This document shows, piece by piece, positions 26,190-35,310 of a DNA stretch of 64,000 nucleotides. The notes below the pieces were generated by a model. The model was given only the letters and a program-made list of their open reading frames with translations, was not told the DNA's origin and searched no databases. This DNA is from Alteribacter aurantiacus DSM 18675 (GTDB taxonomy: Bacteria; Bacillota; Bacilli; Bacillales; Salisediminibacteriaceae). The DNA lies in NCBI RefSeq assembly GCF_000429705.1, contig NZ_KE386943.1, positions 324,744-388,743 of the forward strand, written 5' to 3'. The position numbers and the translations under genes are program-made. Numbering within the stretch: the first letter of the stretch is position 1; every line of letters begins with the position of its first letter.

Positions 26190-27182
26190 CTATCCCCCCT
26201 TAATGAGTCCCTCCAAGTGGTAAACAGTACCTTTTTTCTTTCCCGACTTTGGAAGATCAAGCGTACCGAGGTAGTAGCTACACTGATTCCTATTTGCTAG
26301 CAAACAAAAGGCCACCATATCGCGATGACAGATCTGCTCATCGATTAATAAGGCATAATCTCTAAGTGATTCGATAAGTGGATTACATTTGTGATTGCAA
26401 GCACCACACAACCAATGATTCTTCTCACGTATCATCGGTATGTGAGAACAAGCGGGACAGCGAAGGCCTTTACGCAATTCATTTGGTGATATCCCAAACT
26501 TTTGTAAGATGTCACTCTTCTCTTCGGAGTGGGAACTCATAATCTTCTCACTAATCGCTTTTAATTGTCGTTTAGAGATTGGTTTGTTGCTTTTGGTTGA
26601 GTTTAGAGATTCACGTAACTTGAATGGGAGTTGGTCGGAACGGAAGATACTTTTAAAGATGTCCGATTGTCCAGGCAACTCTGGGTCAATCAAAGCATCT
26701 TTATGAGTTAGTGTGACATAAGGAGTAATCGTGAGGGGATAGTGAAGCTGATTTTCCTTTAACCAAGAAGAAAAGTCATGACTATGGGATCTCACTTGTG
26801 TAAGTGGGTCTTTATAGACTTCAATCTTCTTTGTTTCAGGGTCCTTCCTCCAAAATTGATGACGAATGGGATCAAAACTGAGGATGCCTTTGAAATGTTT
26901 TGTTTCCACAAAGGTCATTTGTCTTTGAGACAAAATCATTAGGTCCATTTCAAAATAGAATCCGTCTTGCTTTAGCTTTACATTATGGTAAAAGAGTAAA
27001 TCGGGTCGATATAGAAAGGATCTCAGGTGGTACAAAAGAGACCTTTCTCCATAATAGCCGGAATAAAATTTGCCATGTTCTTTCATGATGTCTTCTTTTT
27101 TGGGGTGATTAACCGGAAGGCGCCACTTGAGGGCTTCTAATTGCCTGAGGTAGATCGAGGGTTTCAGAGGTTTAATTATCAA
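26190..27182 (-). CDS. NERD-domain (nuclease-related) protein with zinc ribbon
   Basis: 330 aa. An N-terminal NERD domain (about residues 40-150): GYYGERSLLYHL, then D in FEMDLMIL and ETK in FVETKHFKG, the D...ExK core of the PD-(D/E)xK nuclease fold. A C-terminal zinc ribbon has CPAC near 240 and CGAC about 20 residues later. Family role is DNA processing or defence-like; the substrate is unknown. The frame opens further upstream, but TTG 27182 has AAAGGAG 7 nt before it, so I chose that. Both flanks carry ATGAAT arrays. Confidence 0.75.
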   Translation of the reverse strand: MIIKPLKPSIYLRQLEALKWRLPVNHPKKEDIMKEHGKFYSGYYGERSLLYHLRSFLYRPDLLFYHNVKLKQDGFYFEMDLMILSQRQMTFVETKHFKGILSFDPIRHQFWRKDPETKKIEVYKDPLTQVRSHSHDFSSWLKENQLHYPLTITPYVTLTHKDALIDPELPGQSDIFKSIFRSDQLPFKLRESLNSTKSNKPISKRQLKAISEKIMSSHSEEKSDILQKFGISPNELRKGLRCPACSHIPMIREKNHWLCGACNHKCNPLIESLRDYALLIDEQICHRDMVAFCLLANRNQCSYYLGTLDLPKSGKKKGTVYHLEGLIKGG

Positions 27183-27278
27183 AGGAAGACTCCTTTCTAA
27201 ATTAGGATTGCGCTCCTCCTTAAACTTACCATTATAATCCAATTTTGTTCTTCGATTTTTCTGGTTAAATGATTTATA

Positions 27279-27390
27279 ATGAATTTCTCAGCGATTATAA
27301 TGAATCCTTAACTACATAAAATGAATTTTCACCGTTTATGATGAATCCTCAACCATATATAATGAATTTCTCAGCATTTATAATGAATCC
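27279..27390. repeat. ~21-bp-period ATGAAT array, upstream of the NERD gene
   Basis: ATGAAT at 27279, 27300, 27321, 27341, 27362 and 27383 (steps 21, 21, 20, 21, 21). Two units share AATGAATTTCTCAGC. Confidence 0.85.
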
Positions 27391-27401
27391 ACCTTTCCAA
27401 C

Positions 27402-27430
27402 CAAAAAAGCCCCCCACAAAAGAGAGGCTC
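27402..27430 (-). terminator. pxpBAC operon terminator
   Basis: AGCCTCTC pairs with GGGGGGCT (wobbles included), followed by TTTTTT on the minus strand. Confidence 0.7.
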
Positions 27431-27447
27431 CCCTGACAATAACCAAA

Positions 27448-28431
27448 CTACCGAGGCCCATAAGACGATAGCTGAACCAAAATATCCTCTTGCTCCCGCC
27501 AAAGCTTTTGCGCAGACTTCACATCGACCGCTTCAAAGGAGATCGTGCCCCCTGGCGGTAGCTGAGCCACTTTCCACAAGTCTACACTGATGACAGTGGC
27601 AATTTTCGTATAGCCTCCGGTCGTTTGCCTGTCGGCGAGGAGGATAATCGGTTGACCGTCACCAGGAACTTGAATTGCTCCTGGCGCGATCGCATCTGAG
27701 TAAATATCCGCTCCTACACTTGGACGGTGACATAAAGGTTTGGCTCCTTTAAGACGATATCCCATGCGATCAGACTCCGGGGTGACACGGTAATCCGTAT
27801 TCAAAAAAAGCTCCAACGCTTCTTCCTCAAACGCCTCTTGCTGCGGGCCCATCACGACCCTGACACATACAGACTTGCCGTAGTCGGGGATATGTTCCGA
27901 CAACACCTTTCGACCTGTATGCACGGTCAAGGCACCTTCACTTTTTCCAATCGGTAGCCGATCATTTTTCTTTAGGCCTCTTCCATTAAAACCGCCAATA
28001 TTAGCGCGTACGGCTGTACTTTTGCTGCCCATTACAACGGGAACATCCACCCCTCCACGCACGCTCATGTAGGCACGTACGCCGTTCACTGCCGAACCAA
28101 AACGAATGTCATCACCTTTAAAAACAGCATAACTTTTCCACATGCTAACCGGTTCACCATTGATCGAAGGCAACATGTTTGCACCTGTGAATGCAACCAC
28201 CATATCCTCTTCCGCTCGTAACGTTGGTCCTGCAGCCGTGAGCTCAAGAGCTGCTTCATCACGCCAATTTCCGACCAAGACGTTGGCTACCTGCAACGCA
28301 TAGCTGTCCATGGCGCCACTCGTTCCAAGACCAAATTGCTGATACCCTTCTCGGCCGAGGTCCTGCACCGTCGTCAGTAAGCCCGGCTTTAATACTGCAA
28401 GCCCTCCGCTCTTCTTTTCCCCATTGTTCAT
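27448..28431 (-). CDS. pxpC: 5-oxoprolinase subunit C
   Basis: Part of the PxpABC ATP-dependent 5-oxoprolinase, which opens the toxic by-product 5-oxoproline to glutamate. 327 aa, the 'biotin-dependent carboxyltransferase-like' (KipA/AHS2) family. Typical blocks: LLTTVQDLGREGYQQFGL, GAMDSYALQVANVLVGN, MGPQQEAF, DRMGYRLKG and ILLADRQTTGGYTKIA. ATG 28431 overlaps the pxpA stop by one base. Last gene of pxpBAC. Confidence 0.93.
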   Translation of the reverse strand: MNNGEKKSGGLAVLKPGLLTTVQDLGREGYQQFGLGTSGAMDSYALQVANVLVGNWRDEAALELTAAGPTLRAEEDMVVAFTGANMLPSINGEPVSMWKSYAVFKGDDIRFGSAVNGVRAYMSVRGGVDVPVVMGSKSTAVRANIGGFNGRGLKKNDRLPIGKSEGALTVHTGRKVLSEHIPDYGKSVCVRVVMGPQQEAFEEEALELFLNTDYRVTPESDRMGYRLKGAKPLCHRPSVGADIYSDAIAPGAIQVPGDGQPIILLADRQTTGGYTKIATVISVDLWKVAQLPPGGTISFEAVDVKSAQKLWREQEDILVQLSSYGPR

Positions 28432-29195
28432 CAATCACTCACCCGCCTAATCTCGATCCCTGCTTCCATAAAAGCTTGGCGAAGCTGCTTAACAAAAGCC
28501 AAGGCCTTAGGTCCGTCTCCGTGAACACAGATCGTATCCGCTTTTACAGGGACGATCGTACCATCCACAGCTTCAACCTGGTTTTCCTTTACCATCCGAA
28601 CAGCTCTATCAATCACGTCGTTTTCGTCGTGTAAAACAGCACCATCCATTGTCCTTGGAGTTAAAGAACCGTCTCCTTGATATGTACGATCAGCAAACAC
28701 CTCTTCAGCTACAGAAAGACCCTTTTCTTTTCCCGCTTTGACAAGTTCACTTCCTGCAAGGCCAAACAAAATGAGAGATGAGTCTAGATCATGAACAGCA
28801 CGAGCAACTGCATCTGCTACAGCACGGTCTTTTGCCGCCATATTAAATAGAGCGCCGTGGGGCTTCACGTGCTGCAAGGGAATTTTTTGAAGATCCGCAA
28901 ATCCTCGAAGCGCTCCAATTTGATAGACAACCATGTTATAGACATCCTTTGGATCCACTTCAATATAACGTCTTCCAAATCCGACTAGATCTGGGAGGCC
29001 CGGGTGTGCGCCTAACCCGACACCTTTTTGTGCCGCCAACGTTACGGTTCGCTGCATCACATTATGATCTCCTGCGTGGTAACCGCACGCAATATTAGCC
29101 GAGCTTACAAGATCCAATATTTCTTCATCGTTTCCAATGACATAGTTTCCAAAGCTCTCGCCCAGGTCACTGTTCAGATCAATTCGCATGCTCAT
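28431..29195 (-). CDS. pxpA: 5-oxoprolinase subunit A (LamB/YcsF family)
   Basis: PxpA is the subunit thought to carry the ring-opening chemistry. 254 aa. Signatures: DLNSDLGESFG at the N-terminus, IACGYHAGDHNVM, GAHPGLPDLVGFGRR, HVKPHGALFN and an EVFADRTYQGDGSLTPR stretch. Start at ATG 29195, chosen because GGAGG is 9 nt upstream and lies inside the pxpB end; two nearby ATGs fit less well. Confidence 0.94.
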   Translation of the reverse strand: MSMRIDLNSDLGESFGNYVIGNDEEILDLVSSANIACGYHAGDHNVMQRTVTLAAQKGVGLGAHPGLPDLVGFGRRYIEVDPKDVYNMVVYQIGALRGFADLQKIPLQHVKPHGALFNMAAKDRAVADAVARAVHDLDSSLILFGLAGSELVKAGKEKGLSVAEEVFADRTYQGDGSLTPRTMDGAVLHDENDVIDRAVRMVKENQVEAVDGTIVPVKADTICVHGDGPKALAFVKQLRQAFMEAGIEIRRVSD

Positions 29196-29931
29196 TTGCA
29201 TCCACCTCCACTGTCTCGATCGTCACGACGCTCTCGCCCTTTTCAGCACGTACGATCAGTTCATCATACTCTTCTTTTTTTACAGGATAAAAACGCAGTC
29301 GATCTCCTGCACGAAATAAAAAGGGGTCATCCAATTCTGGGGCGAACAAACGGGCCGGGGTGTGGCCGATGATCTGCCACCCTCCCGGTGAATCGAGAGG
29401 ATAGATTCCGGTCTGCTCTCCGGCAATGCCTACCGAACCGGCACTTACCTTTTGCCTTGGCTTGTCCAAACGAGGGGTATGAATGTCGTTGGAGAGCCCC
29501 CCTAAGTAAGGGAATCCAGGGGCGAACCCAAGCATGTATACCAGGTAGTCACCCTCCGTATGTAGCTTGATCACCTCTTCTTCTGAGCGGTTATGAAAAG
29601 CCGCCACCTCTTTTAGGTCTGGCCCTTTTTCACCACCATATAAAACGGGAACTGAAAGTAAACGAGCCGGCGGTGTCTCAATGTGATTTATTCGATCGGA
29701 CAACTGTTCAAGCCATAAAGCGATGTCGTCATAGTCAACAAGCTCTTGCTTATAAAAAACGGTCACCGATGTATAGGCTGGTACCCATTCCACGATGGCC
29801 GAGTGGTTTTCCTCTTCAAGAACAGCACAAAACGAACGAATGTGCCGAAGAACCGTATCGGATATCTCTTCTTTAAACCCGATCCGAACGGCACGGTCGC
29901 CTACCGGTTTTATTGTTTCAATCATGTTCAC
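29179..29931 (-). CDS. pxpB: 5-oxoprolinase subunit B (KipI/AHS1 family)
   Basis: 250 aa. Works with PxpC as the ATP-using half of 5-oxoprolinase; the B. subtilis homologue KipI also inhibits the sporulation kinase KinA. Family blocks PVGDRAVRIGF at the N-terminus and a central MLGFAPGFPYLGGL followed by TPRLDKPRQKVSAGSVGIAG. GTG 29931 has GGAGG 7 nt upstream. Its end overlaps the pxpA start by 17 bp. Confidence 0.93.
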   Translation of the reverse strand: MNMIETIKPVGDRAVRIGFKEEISDTVLRHIRSFCAVLEEENHSAIVEWVPAYTSVTVFYKQELVDYDDIALWLEQLSDRINHIETPPARLLSVPVLYGGEKGPDLKEVAAFHNRSEEEVIKLHTEGDYLVYMLGFAPGFPYLGGLSNDIHTPRLDKPRQKVSAGSVGIAGEQTGIYPLDSPGGWQIIGHTPARLFAPELDDPFLFRAGDRLRFYPVKKEEYDELIVRAEKGESVVTIETVEVDANEHAN

Positions 29932-30003
29932 ATGCTTTCCTCCTTGCCAACTTGTAACCTATCTTTACTATAACAAAAAGGGATGTCTTCCTTCAGACTC
30001 CGA

Positions 30004-30483
30004 TTAACGAATATTCACGCGATAATTGCCGAGAGAGCGACTCTTCTTATCCTTACTTAGATTACTCGTACAATTTGGACACCTTATCGCACGTAATGAA
30101 ATATCCGAAAAGCAATAAGGGCACGTCTTGAGCCTTCCTGCTTCTTTTGGGAGACGCTTCAGGCGATTCATTTGCAGGATTAGTAAATAAGCCGCAAAGG
30201 CAATAATGACAAAATGAAGCACCGATTCAACAAAGACACCATAATTGATCGTGGCAGCACCCGCTTCTTGAGCATCGGATAACGAGCGGTAATGCCCTCC
30301 TGACAAATTCACATACAGGTTGGAGAAATCCACTCTGCCAAGAAGAAGCCCAACAGGGGGCATGACGATGTCAGAAACAAACGAGCTGACTACTTTCCCA
30401 AAAGCAGCCCCAATGATGATCCCAATCCCCATATCAACCACCGACCCCCGAGTGGCAAACTCCTTTAAGCCTTTTAGAAACAT
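30004..30483 (-). CDS. mscL: large-conductance mechanosensitive channel with C-terminal zinc ribbon
   Basis: A pentameric membrane safety valve opening under hypo-osmotic shock. 159 aa against about 125-135 for most Bacilli. N-terminal LKGLKEFATRGSVVDMGIGIIIGAAFGKVVSSFV is typical MscL TM1; TM2 is VESVLHFVIIAFAAYLLI. After the cytoplasmic linker a CPYC...CPNC pair (about residues 120-140) forms a zinc-ribbon-like extension. Start at ATG 30483: AGGAGG 8 nt upstream. Confidence 0.92.
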   Translation of the reverse strand: MFLKGLKEFATRGSVVDMGIGIIIGAAFGKVVSSFVSDIVMPPVGLLLGRVDFSNLYVNLSGGHYRSLSDAQEAGAATINYGVFVESVLHFVIIAFAAYLLILQMNRLKRLPKEAGRLKTCPYCFSDISLRAIRCPNCTSNLSKDKKSRSLGNYRVNIR

Positions 30484-30544
30484 TTGTGGCACCTCCTATG
30501 AAGAAGGTATGTCCCACAAATGAATTTATGATAAATCAAAAACG

Positions 30545-30584
30545 AAAAAGGCCTCGGGAGCGATGAGCTTCATGAGGCCTTTTT
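30545..30584. terminator. hairpin between mscL and transglutaminase genes
   Basis: AAAAAGGCCTC / GAGGCCTTTTT, 11-bp perfect stem, A and T tracts on both sides. On the minus strand it would end the transglutaminase cluster. Confidence 0.75.
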
Positions 30585-30598
30585 GTGAAGAGGATGGC

Positions 30599-30630
30599 AT
30601 TGAAAAGCTTACGTTCGAGCTTTTTTCAAT
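30599..30630. repeat. hairpin related to the 46-bp repeat
   Basis: ATTGAAAAGCT and AGCTTTTTTCAAT pair around TACGTTCG. It looks like a diverged relative of the 20406 and 55159 hairpins. Confidence 0.45.
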
Positions 30631-30637
30631 CCCTTCT

Positions 30638-31492
30638 TTATTGTGAGTCCAAAAGTGTGCAGCTTACGTTGACCGTAAGTGTATGTTGCCCGCCACGATA
30701 CACCCCTTGGAGTGGGCTAAGGTCTGAATAGTCTCGACCAGTGCCTACTCGGATATGGTGCTCTAACGCTTCCACGTTGTTAGTCGGATCAAGTCCACAC
30801 CAACCAATACCAGGTACCATAACCTCTACCCAGGCATGAGTCGCAGCGTCACCGATGAGTGCTGAATTTTCCCCAACATATAAGTAGCCACTAACGTAGC
30901 GTGCCGGAATCAGTCGTGCACGGAGAATGCCTAGCATAATGTGAGTAAAGTCCTGACAAACACCAGCTTTCAGCGGAAACGACTCATGAGCTTTCGTATT
31001 TACGTTTGTTGTACTTGTATCGTACGTAAAGTTCTCATGAATATAGCGCATCACTTCGATCGAGAATTGAACAGGGTTATGAATATCCCCGACGGCATTC
31101 ACAATCTCGTCGACCTGATCTTTGTATAAGAATGTATACGGCGTATCGTTTAAATAAGCCAGGTAATGCTTTCGAAATAAATCGGAATGGTAGATGTTTC
31201 TCATTTCAGTAGAGTAATCAACCATTTTAATAAATGGGCTACGTTGGATGCTGACGATCGATGTCGTTTTCACTTCCAATGTTTCATGCACTTCCGGTAT
31301 AAAAAACGTTTCAACCGTGTTGCCCCACAAATCGAGATGCTCTTTTGTTAATGAGCTCGGGTTAATGTCGGAACGATACGATAGCAGCCGCTGACACTCA
31401 TCAGTTCTTGGCTTTAAGCGAATATGGTTCATACTTTGGTCTACAGGTGTATCGTAGTGAAAGCGATTCGTATGCTCGATCTGGTATATCAT
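30638..31492 (-). CDS. transglutaminase-like cysteine peptidase family protein
   Basis: 284 aa, cytoplasmic. An N-terminal beta domain (YQIEHTNRFHYDTPVDQSMN) then a transglutaminase core: Cys in LKAGVCQDFTHIMLGILRA, His in DAATHAWVEVMVPG, Asp in WCGLDPTNN. Such proteins with the alpha-E and CP-ATP-grasp partners next door form a widespread three-gene module of unknown product, proposed to make or process a peptide-like linkage. RBS GAGGGG upstream; 15 bp after the alpha-E gene. Confidence 0.88.
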   Translation of the reverse strand: MIYQIEHTNRFHYDTPVDQSMNHIRLKPRTDECQRLLSYRSDINPSSLTKEHLDLWGNTVETFFIPEVHETLEVKTTSIVSIQRSPFIKMVDYSTEMRNIYHSDLFRKHYLAYLNDTPYTFLYKDQVDEIVNAVGDIHNPVQFSIEVMRYIHENFTYDTSTTNVNTKAHESFPLKAGVCQDFTHIMLGILRARLIPARYVSGYLYVGENSALIGDAATHAWVEVMVPGIGWCGLDPTNNVEALEHHIRVGTGRDYSDLSPLQGVYRGGQHTLTVNVSCTLLDSQ

Positions 31493-31507
31493 GCCTGCCT
31501 TCCCCTC

Positions 31508-32503
31508 TCAATTCTGGTACTGTGTCATTACCCCCACCGATGAGTCAGTAGGCTCAATCAAATAATACGTCTTGGAGAAGATATGTCCGATGTTATTGCA
31601 ATGGTTTTGGAACTGGTCCAAAAACTCACCCAACTCGTGCATTTGAAGATCTTTAATTCGCATTTCATCGAATTCGATTTTCACACGCTCAATCGCATCG
31701 AATAACTCCTCGGAATAATGGGATACTTTCCCGCCTTCCATATCCTTTACGGAATCCCATACGTGGTTCACGCAATATTGAATGGAGCGGGGAAAGGTGC
31801 CGTCCGTAATCAAGAAGGAAAGAACATCTTTAGCCGAAATTGCCGGAGGATATTTCTTTAAGTAGGCATCATGTCCATTGACAAACTGCAGGGCAGCAAG
31901 CCAGTAATAATAATGATGCTCCTCCGGATTTTCTGACTCCTTACGGGCTTTTTCACACATGACATTCAAGATCCGAGCTGTTTTCTCTGCTCGTTCTAGC
32001 CATTTACCAATTTGGATAAAAGTGTAAGTCGCGTCTCTTGTCATGGATGATTCAATGACCCCTTGTGTCGTAAAGGACATCAGTTTAATTTCACGAAGTA
32101 ATCGGTCCACTTCTTGTAAATTCCAATATTGACGGTCTACATCAATGCTGTTCCAATAACACTCGTTTAAGCATTCCCACAATTCATGAGGGATGATTTC
32201 ACGAGCGGATTTCGCATTGTCCCTTCCGAATCCAATACAGTTTGCCAAAGAGTTCGGATTTCCATCTTGGAAAGCTAAGTACTGGACAATTGTATCCGGA
32301 TTAAAGGTGGAATATTCCTTTTTGTAATCAGAAAGAGACGAACAAATTTCGATGACCTCTTCCCAATCTCGTTCAGCAACTGCGTCTGTGTCAGATGCTT
32401 CAAGCATATTTATTAATCTCGCACTTAATACTCGGCTATTATTTTCGGCTCGTTCGATGTTTCTTGCCATCCAGTATAACGAATCCGCAACTCGGCTTAG
32501 CAT
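31508..32503 (-). CDS. alpha-E (DUF403) protein
   Basis: 331 aa, almost entirely helical. N-terminal MLSRVADSLYWMARNIERAENNSRVL is the alpha-E family signature with its conserved Trp-Met-x-R and E-R-A-E. No catalytic motif is known; it always accompanies CP-ATP-grasp enzymes. Its start overlaps the end of the ATP-grasp gene by 7 bp (ATGCTAA), so translation is probably coupled. Confidence 0.9.
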   Translation of the reverse strand: MLSRVADSLYWMARNIERAENNSRVLSARLINMLEASDTDAVAERDWEEVIEICSSLSDYKKEYSTFNPDTIVQYLAFQDGNPNSLANCIGFGRDNAKSAREIIPHELWECLNECYWNSIDVDRQYWNLQEVDRLLREIKLMSFTTQGVIESSMTRDATYTFIQIGKWLERAEKTARILNVMCEKARKESENPEEHHYYYWLAALQFVNGHDAYLKKYPPAISAKDVLSFLITDGTFPRSIQYCVNHVWDSVKDMEGGKVSHYSEELFDAIERVKIEFDEMRIKDLQMHELGEFLDQFQNHCNNIGHIFSKTYYLIEPTDSSVGVMTQYQN

Positions 32504-33957
32504 GAATCATCACTCCCTTTTTTCAGAACCCACGTATCTTTGCCTCCGCCACCTTGTGATGAATTTACCACAAGAGACCCTTCTTTAAGAGCGACACGGG
32601 ACAATCCACCCGGAAGTACCTTCAACTTCTTGCCTCCCATGACGTATACACGGAGGTCCACATGACATGGATAAAAACGCTCCTTTTGAAACGCCGGAGC
32701 CCTTGAAAGTTTGATTGTAGGCTGAGCAATATATTGAGCAGGATCCTGTATGATTTTTTCGCGAAATAAGTCAATTTCAGCCTTTGTTGCGTGAGGGCCG
32801 ATCAGCATGTCGTATCCCCCTGAGGAGCCGACATTTTTCACGACGAGCTTGTCCAAGTTTTCGAGGACGTGCTCTCTCGCTTCTCTGTCACGCAAAAAGT
32901 ACGTTTCTACATTCTTAATGAGTGGCTCTTCATCCAAATAGTAACGAATCATATCCGGAACGTATGCATACATCGCTTTATCGTCTGCAACTCCGTTTCC
33001 GATTCCATTTGTAATGGCCACATTTCCTTTACGATAAGCTTCCAATAGCCCCGGTACTCCGAGAACGGAATCGGGATTGAACGCTTCCGGGTCAAGGAAA
33101 TCGTCATCGACTCGACGATAAATAATATCCACGCGATGAAGCCCTCGAATGGTTTTCATAAATACACAGTCGTCTTTTACGATCAAGTCACGTCCTTCAA
33201 CAAGTTCAATCCCCATTTGTTGGGCGAGAAACACGTGATCATAATAGGCGGAATTATAGCTTCCCGGTGTAAGGAGGACCGCAATCGGATGGTCTTTATC
33301 CTCGCAGTTTTCAGGAGCATGACTCAGTAGAGCTTCGTGAAGATTGGATAGCTGACGTTCTAAAGTGCAAATTTGATGGCTGTTAAAAAATTCGGGGAAT
33401 ACTCGCCTCATGACAAAGCGGTTTTGGAACACATAAGACATCCCTGATGGATTTCGTAAATTATCTTCGAGAACACGATATTCGCCATGTTCATCACGAA
33501 TCAAGTCGATACCCGCTAAAAAAACGTGACTATCGTTCGGGATTTTAAGGCCGGACGCTTGTTCTTTATAATAATAAGGGTTTTCCTCAATTAACTCTCT
33601 CGGAATTAACCCGTCTTTTATGATTTGTTGGTCATTATAAACGTCTTCAAGAAACAGGTTGAGCGCTTTTACCCGCTGCTTCATCCCTTTCTCGATTTGC
33701 TCCCACTGATCAGGCGGAATAATGACAGGTATAAAATCAAACGGCATTGTTCGCTCTGTCCCTGTCTTGTCACTGTAAACCGTGAACGTGATCCCCTGGC
33801 GTAGAAAGCTTAATTGAGCGGTTTCATTTTTCTCGTGCAAGTCCTCGACCGAGAATCGATTTAAAATATCATGAAACTGCTCATAGTGCGACTTCGGCTT
33901 TCCGTCCATCTCCATCATCTCATCAAAAAAGGCTTTAGAATCATATTGCTTTAACAC
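32497..33957 (-). CDS. circularly permuted ATP-grasp protein (DUF404/DUF407)
   Basis: 486 aa. Type-2 CP-ATP-grasp: early FDFIPVIIPPDQWEQIEKGM and LNLFLEDVYNDQQI, then NPSGMSYVFQNR, and KNVGSSGGYDMLIGPHA near residue 375, the ATP-binding glycine loop. Probably ligates an amino acid or peptide using ATP. GTG start with GGAGGAG 8 nt upstream. First gene of the three-gene module. Confidence 0.9.
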   Translation of the reverse strand: MLKQYDSKAFFDEMMEMDGKPKSHYEQFHDILNRFSVEDLHEKNETAQLSFLRQGITFTVYSDKTGTERTMPFDFIPVIIPPDQWEQIEKGMKQRVKALNLFLEDVYNDQQIIKDGLIPRELIEENPYYYKEQASGLKIPNDSHVFLAGIDLIRDEHGEYRVLEDNLRNPSGMSYVFQNRFVMRRVFPEFFNSHQICTLERQLSNLHEALLSHAPENCEDKDHPIAVLLTPGSYNSAYYDHVFLAQQMGIELVEGRDLIVKDDCVFMKTIRGLHRVDIIYRRVDDDFLDPEAFNPDSVLGVPGLLEAYRKGNVAITNGIGNGVADDKAMYAYVPDMIRYYLDEEPLIKNVETYFLRDREAREHVLENLDKLVVKNVGSSGGYDMLIGPHATKAEIDLFREKIIQDPAQYIAQPTIKLSRAPAFQKERFYPCHVDLRVYVMGGKKLKVLPGGLSRVALKEGSLVVNSSQGGGGKDTWVLKKGSDDSC

Positions 33958-34313
33958 CTATCCATCTCCTCCCTCAGGAAAACTATTTATCTTGCTTCAC
34001 GCAAAACATAGTGTCCATCCTTTTCCCTCTTTTGAAATTTTTTACACTTCTTTTTTTCAAAAGGAATGCTATTTCAAAAGCAAGAATGATGTTCAGGTCT
34101 GTTATTTGTATATAATTCTTCACGAAACGTCGAATTTCCTCTAACGCTTAGTCTGGTTTTAGGCTACTGCACCAGATATGTTTTCAAAAGGGAGTATACC
34201 CTTACGTAAGTGTGTAAGGCTCCAATTCAGGAAAATGAAAGGGTTTATTAACTACGCTATTTTCGGAAGTACTGTTGTTTTTATACAAGAAAAAGTTGAA
34301 GCAGAAGGGCTCG
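33958..34313. other. intergenic, no gene seen
   Basis: About 350 bp upstream of the CP-ATP-grasp gene. AT-rich with a T/A-rich block near 34020-34080. No structured RNA or operator I can support; it presumably contains the promoter of the three-gene module. Confidence 0.4.
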
Positions 34314-34450
34314 AGACTCCTGTGGCAGTGACGAGCGTTTGCATCGTGAGTTTTCTGCGAGTTGCTTCGACGCATATCACTACGAAGCGTTACTTGCAGA
34401 GGAAGAAGCAGGTTATTTCTACCGGCTTGCTAGCACCGCCACGGAAAGCG
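34314..34450 (-). repeat. ~135-bp interspersed repeat, copy 2
   Basis: Reverse-complement orientation to copy 1. End arms GTGGCAGTG (34322-34330) and CACCGCCAC (34434-34442) are complementary; relative to copies 1 and 3 a C-G pair is replaced by T-A on both arms. A 119-codon frame through it is repeat read-through, not a gene. Confidence 0.85.
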
Positions 34451-34559
34451 AAGGGCCCGTATGCTTCAACAAAAATTCTAAGTGAGGAAGAAAATAATAA
34501 AAAAGCAACAATCTATACGAAAACAGCCATTAACTAAGAGACATACTCATTATTCAAAA

Positions 34560-34586
34560 AGAAGGCTGTCTCAAAAGACAGTCCCC
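34560..34586 (-). terminator. terminator of the 196-aa membrane protein gene
   Basis: GGACTGTCT / AGACAGCC stem around TTTG followed by TTCTTTTT on the minus strand. Confidence 0.65.
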
Positions 34587-34590
34587 CTCT

Positions 34591-35181
34591 TTAAAGTGGT
34601 GCGACCAAGTTGATGATTACAATAATCAACACATACCCGACAAGTACACCTATACCAATACCAATCAGGTTCATTTTTTTCGTATATCCTTTGAAGTCCT
34701 CTTGGCTATCCGAGCGATCGACTTTCCAGTTGTGATAAAGAGTTGTTCCATTTATCACAAGGAGCAACACTAGGACAAGGCTGCTGAAGAAGATGATGTT
34801 GGTACGATCTAATGCAAATGAGAACGTATCTCCCGATCGCGCCATCCAAGCCTGGAAGAGCATAAGTCCACTTAAGACAATGGACCAAATACCATTGTTT
34901 TTTGAACTCTTCCGCCACTCATCCCCCATCTTTTCTCGCTCGTATGCGATGATTTTTTTCATAGAGGGTACCCATCCACCCATGCCTGCTACTTTTTTCT
35001 TCCCTGTTATCGTAAATAGACCGTCTACAGCTAAAATAACGGCGATGACGATAAAAAAGATTCGCGTGCTTACATCAAACATAAAAATTAATCCAAAAAA
35101 GAAGGTAAACCAAAGTAGAAGTGTTCCATTCACAAAAAGAAGCTGTTTCATTCTTAACGTTTTTAATTCTTTTTTATCCAA
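34591..35181 (-). CDS. hypothetical membrane protein, four or five helices
   Basis: 196 aa, family not recognised. Two adjacent helices near residues 12-55, a soluble charged loop (KKIIAYEREKMGDEWRKSSK), and three further hydrophobic stretches (about 98-112, 125-148, 170-195). TTG 35181 has AGGAGG 7 nt upstream; GTG 35184 is the alternative. Divergent from the Rieske oxidoreductase gene. Confidence 0.6.
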   Translation of the reverse strand: MDKKELKTLRMKQLLFVNGTLLLWFTFFFGLIFMFDVSTRIFFIVIAVILAVDGLFTITGKKKVAGMGGWVPSMKKIIAYEREKMGDEWRKSSKNNGIWSIVLSGLMLFQAWMARSGDTFSFALDRTNIIFFSSLVLVLLLVINGTTLYHNWKVDRSDSQEDFKGYTKKMNLIGIGIGVLVGYVLIIVIINLVAPL

Positions 35182-35310
35182 CACGTCCCCTCCTCTACAT
35201 CCATCGTAACACCTTTTTCCAATTTATTGGTCCCATATGGTAAATGCATGTTTTAAATGAGTTGGGAAAAGTTATGGTAGAAGAAGATGGTTAAAAAAGG
35301 AGGATTCCCT

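Noticed and set aside
34178..34537. A 119-codon frame in the intergenic region before the 196-aa gene
   Set aside because: It is read-through of the 135-bp repeat; the repeat copies do not keep the frame and there is no ribosome site.
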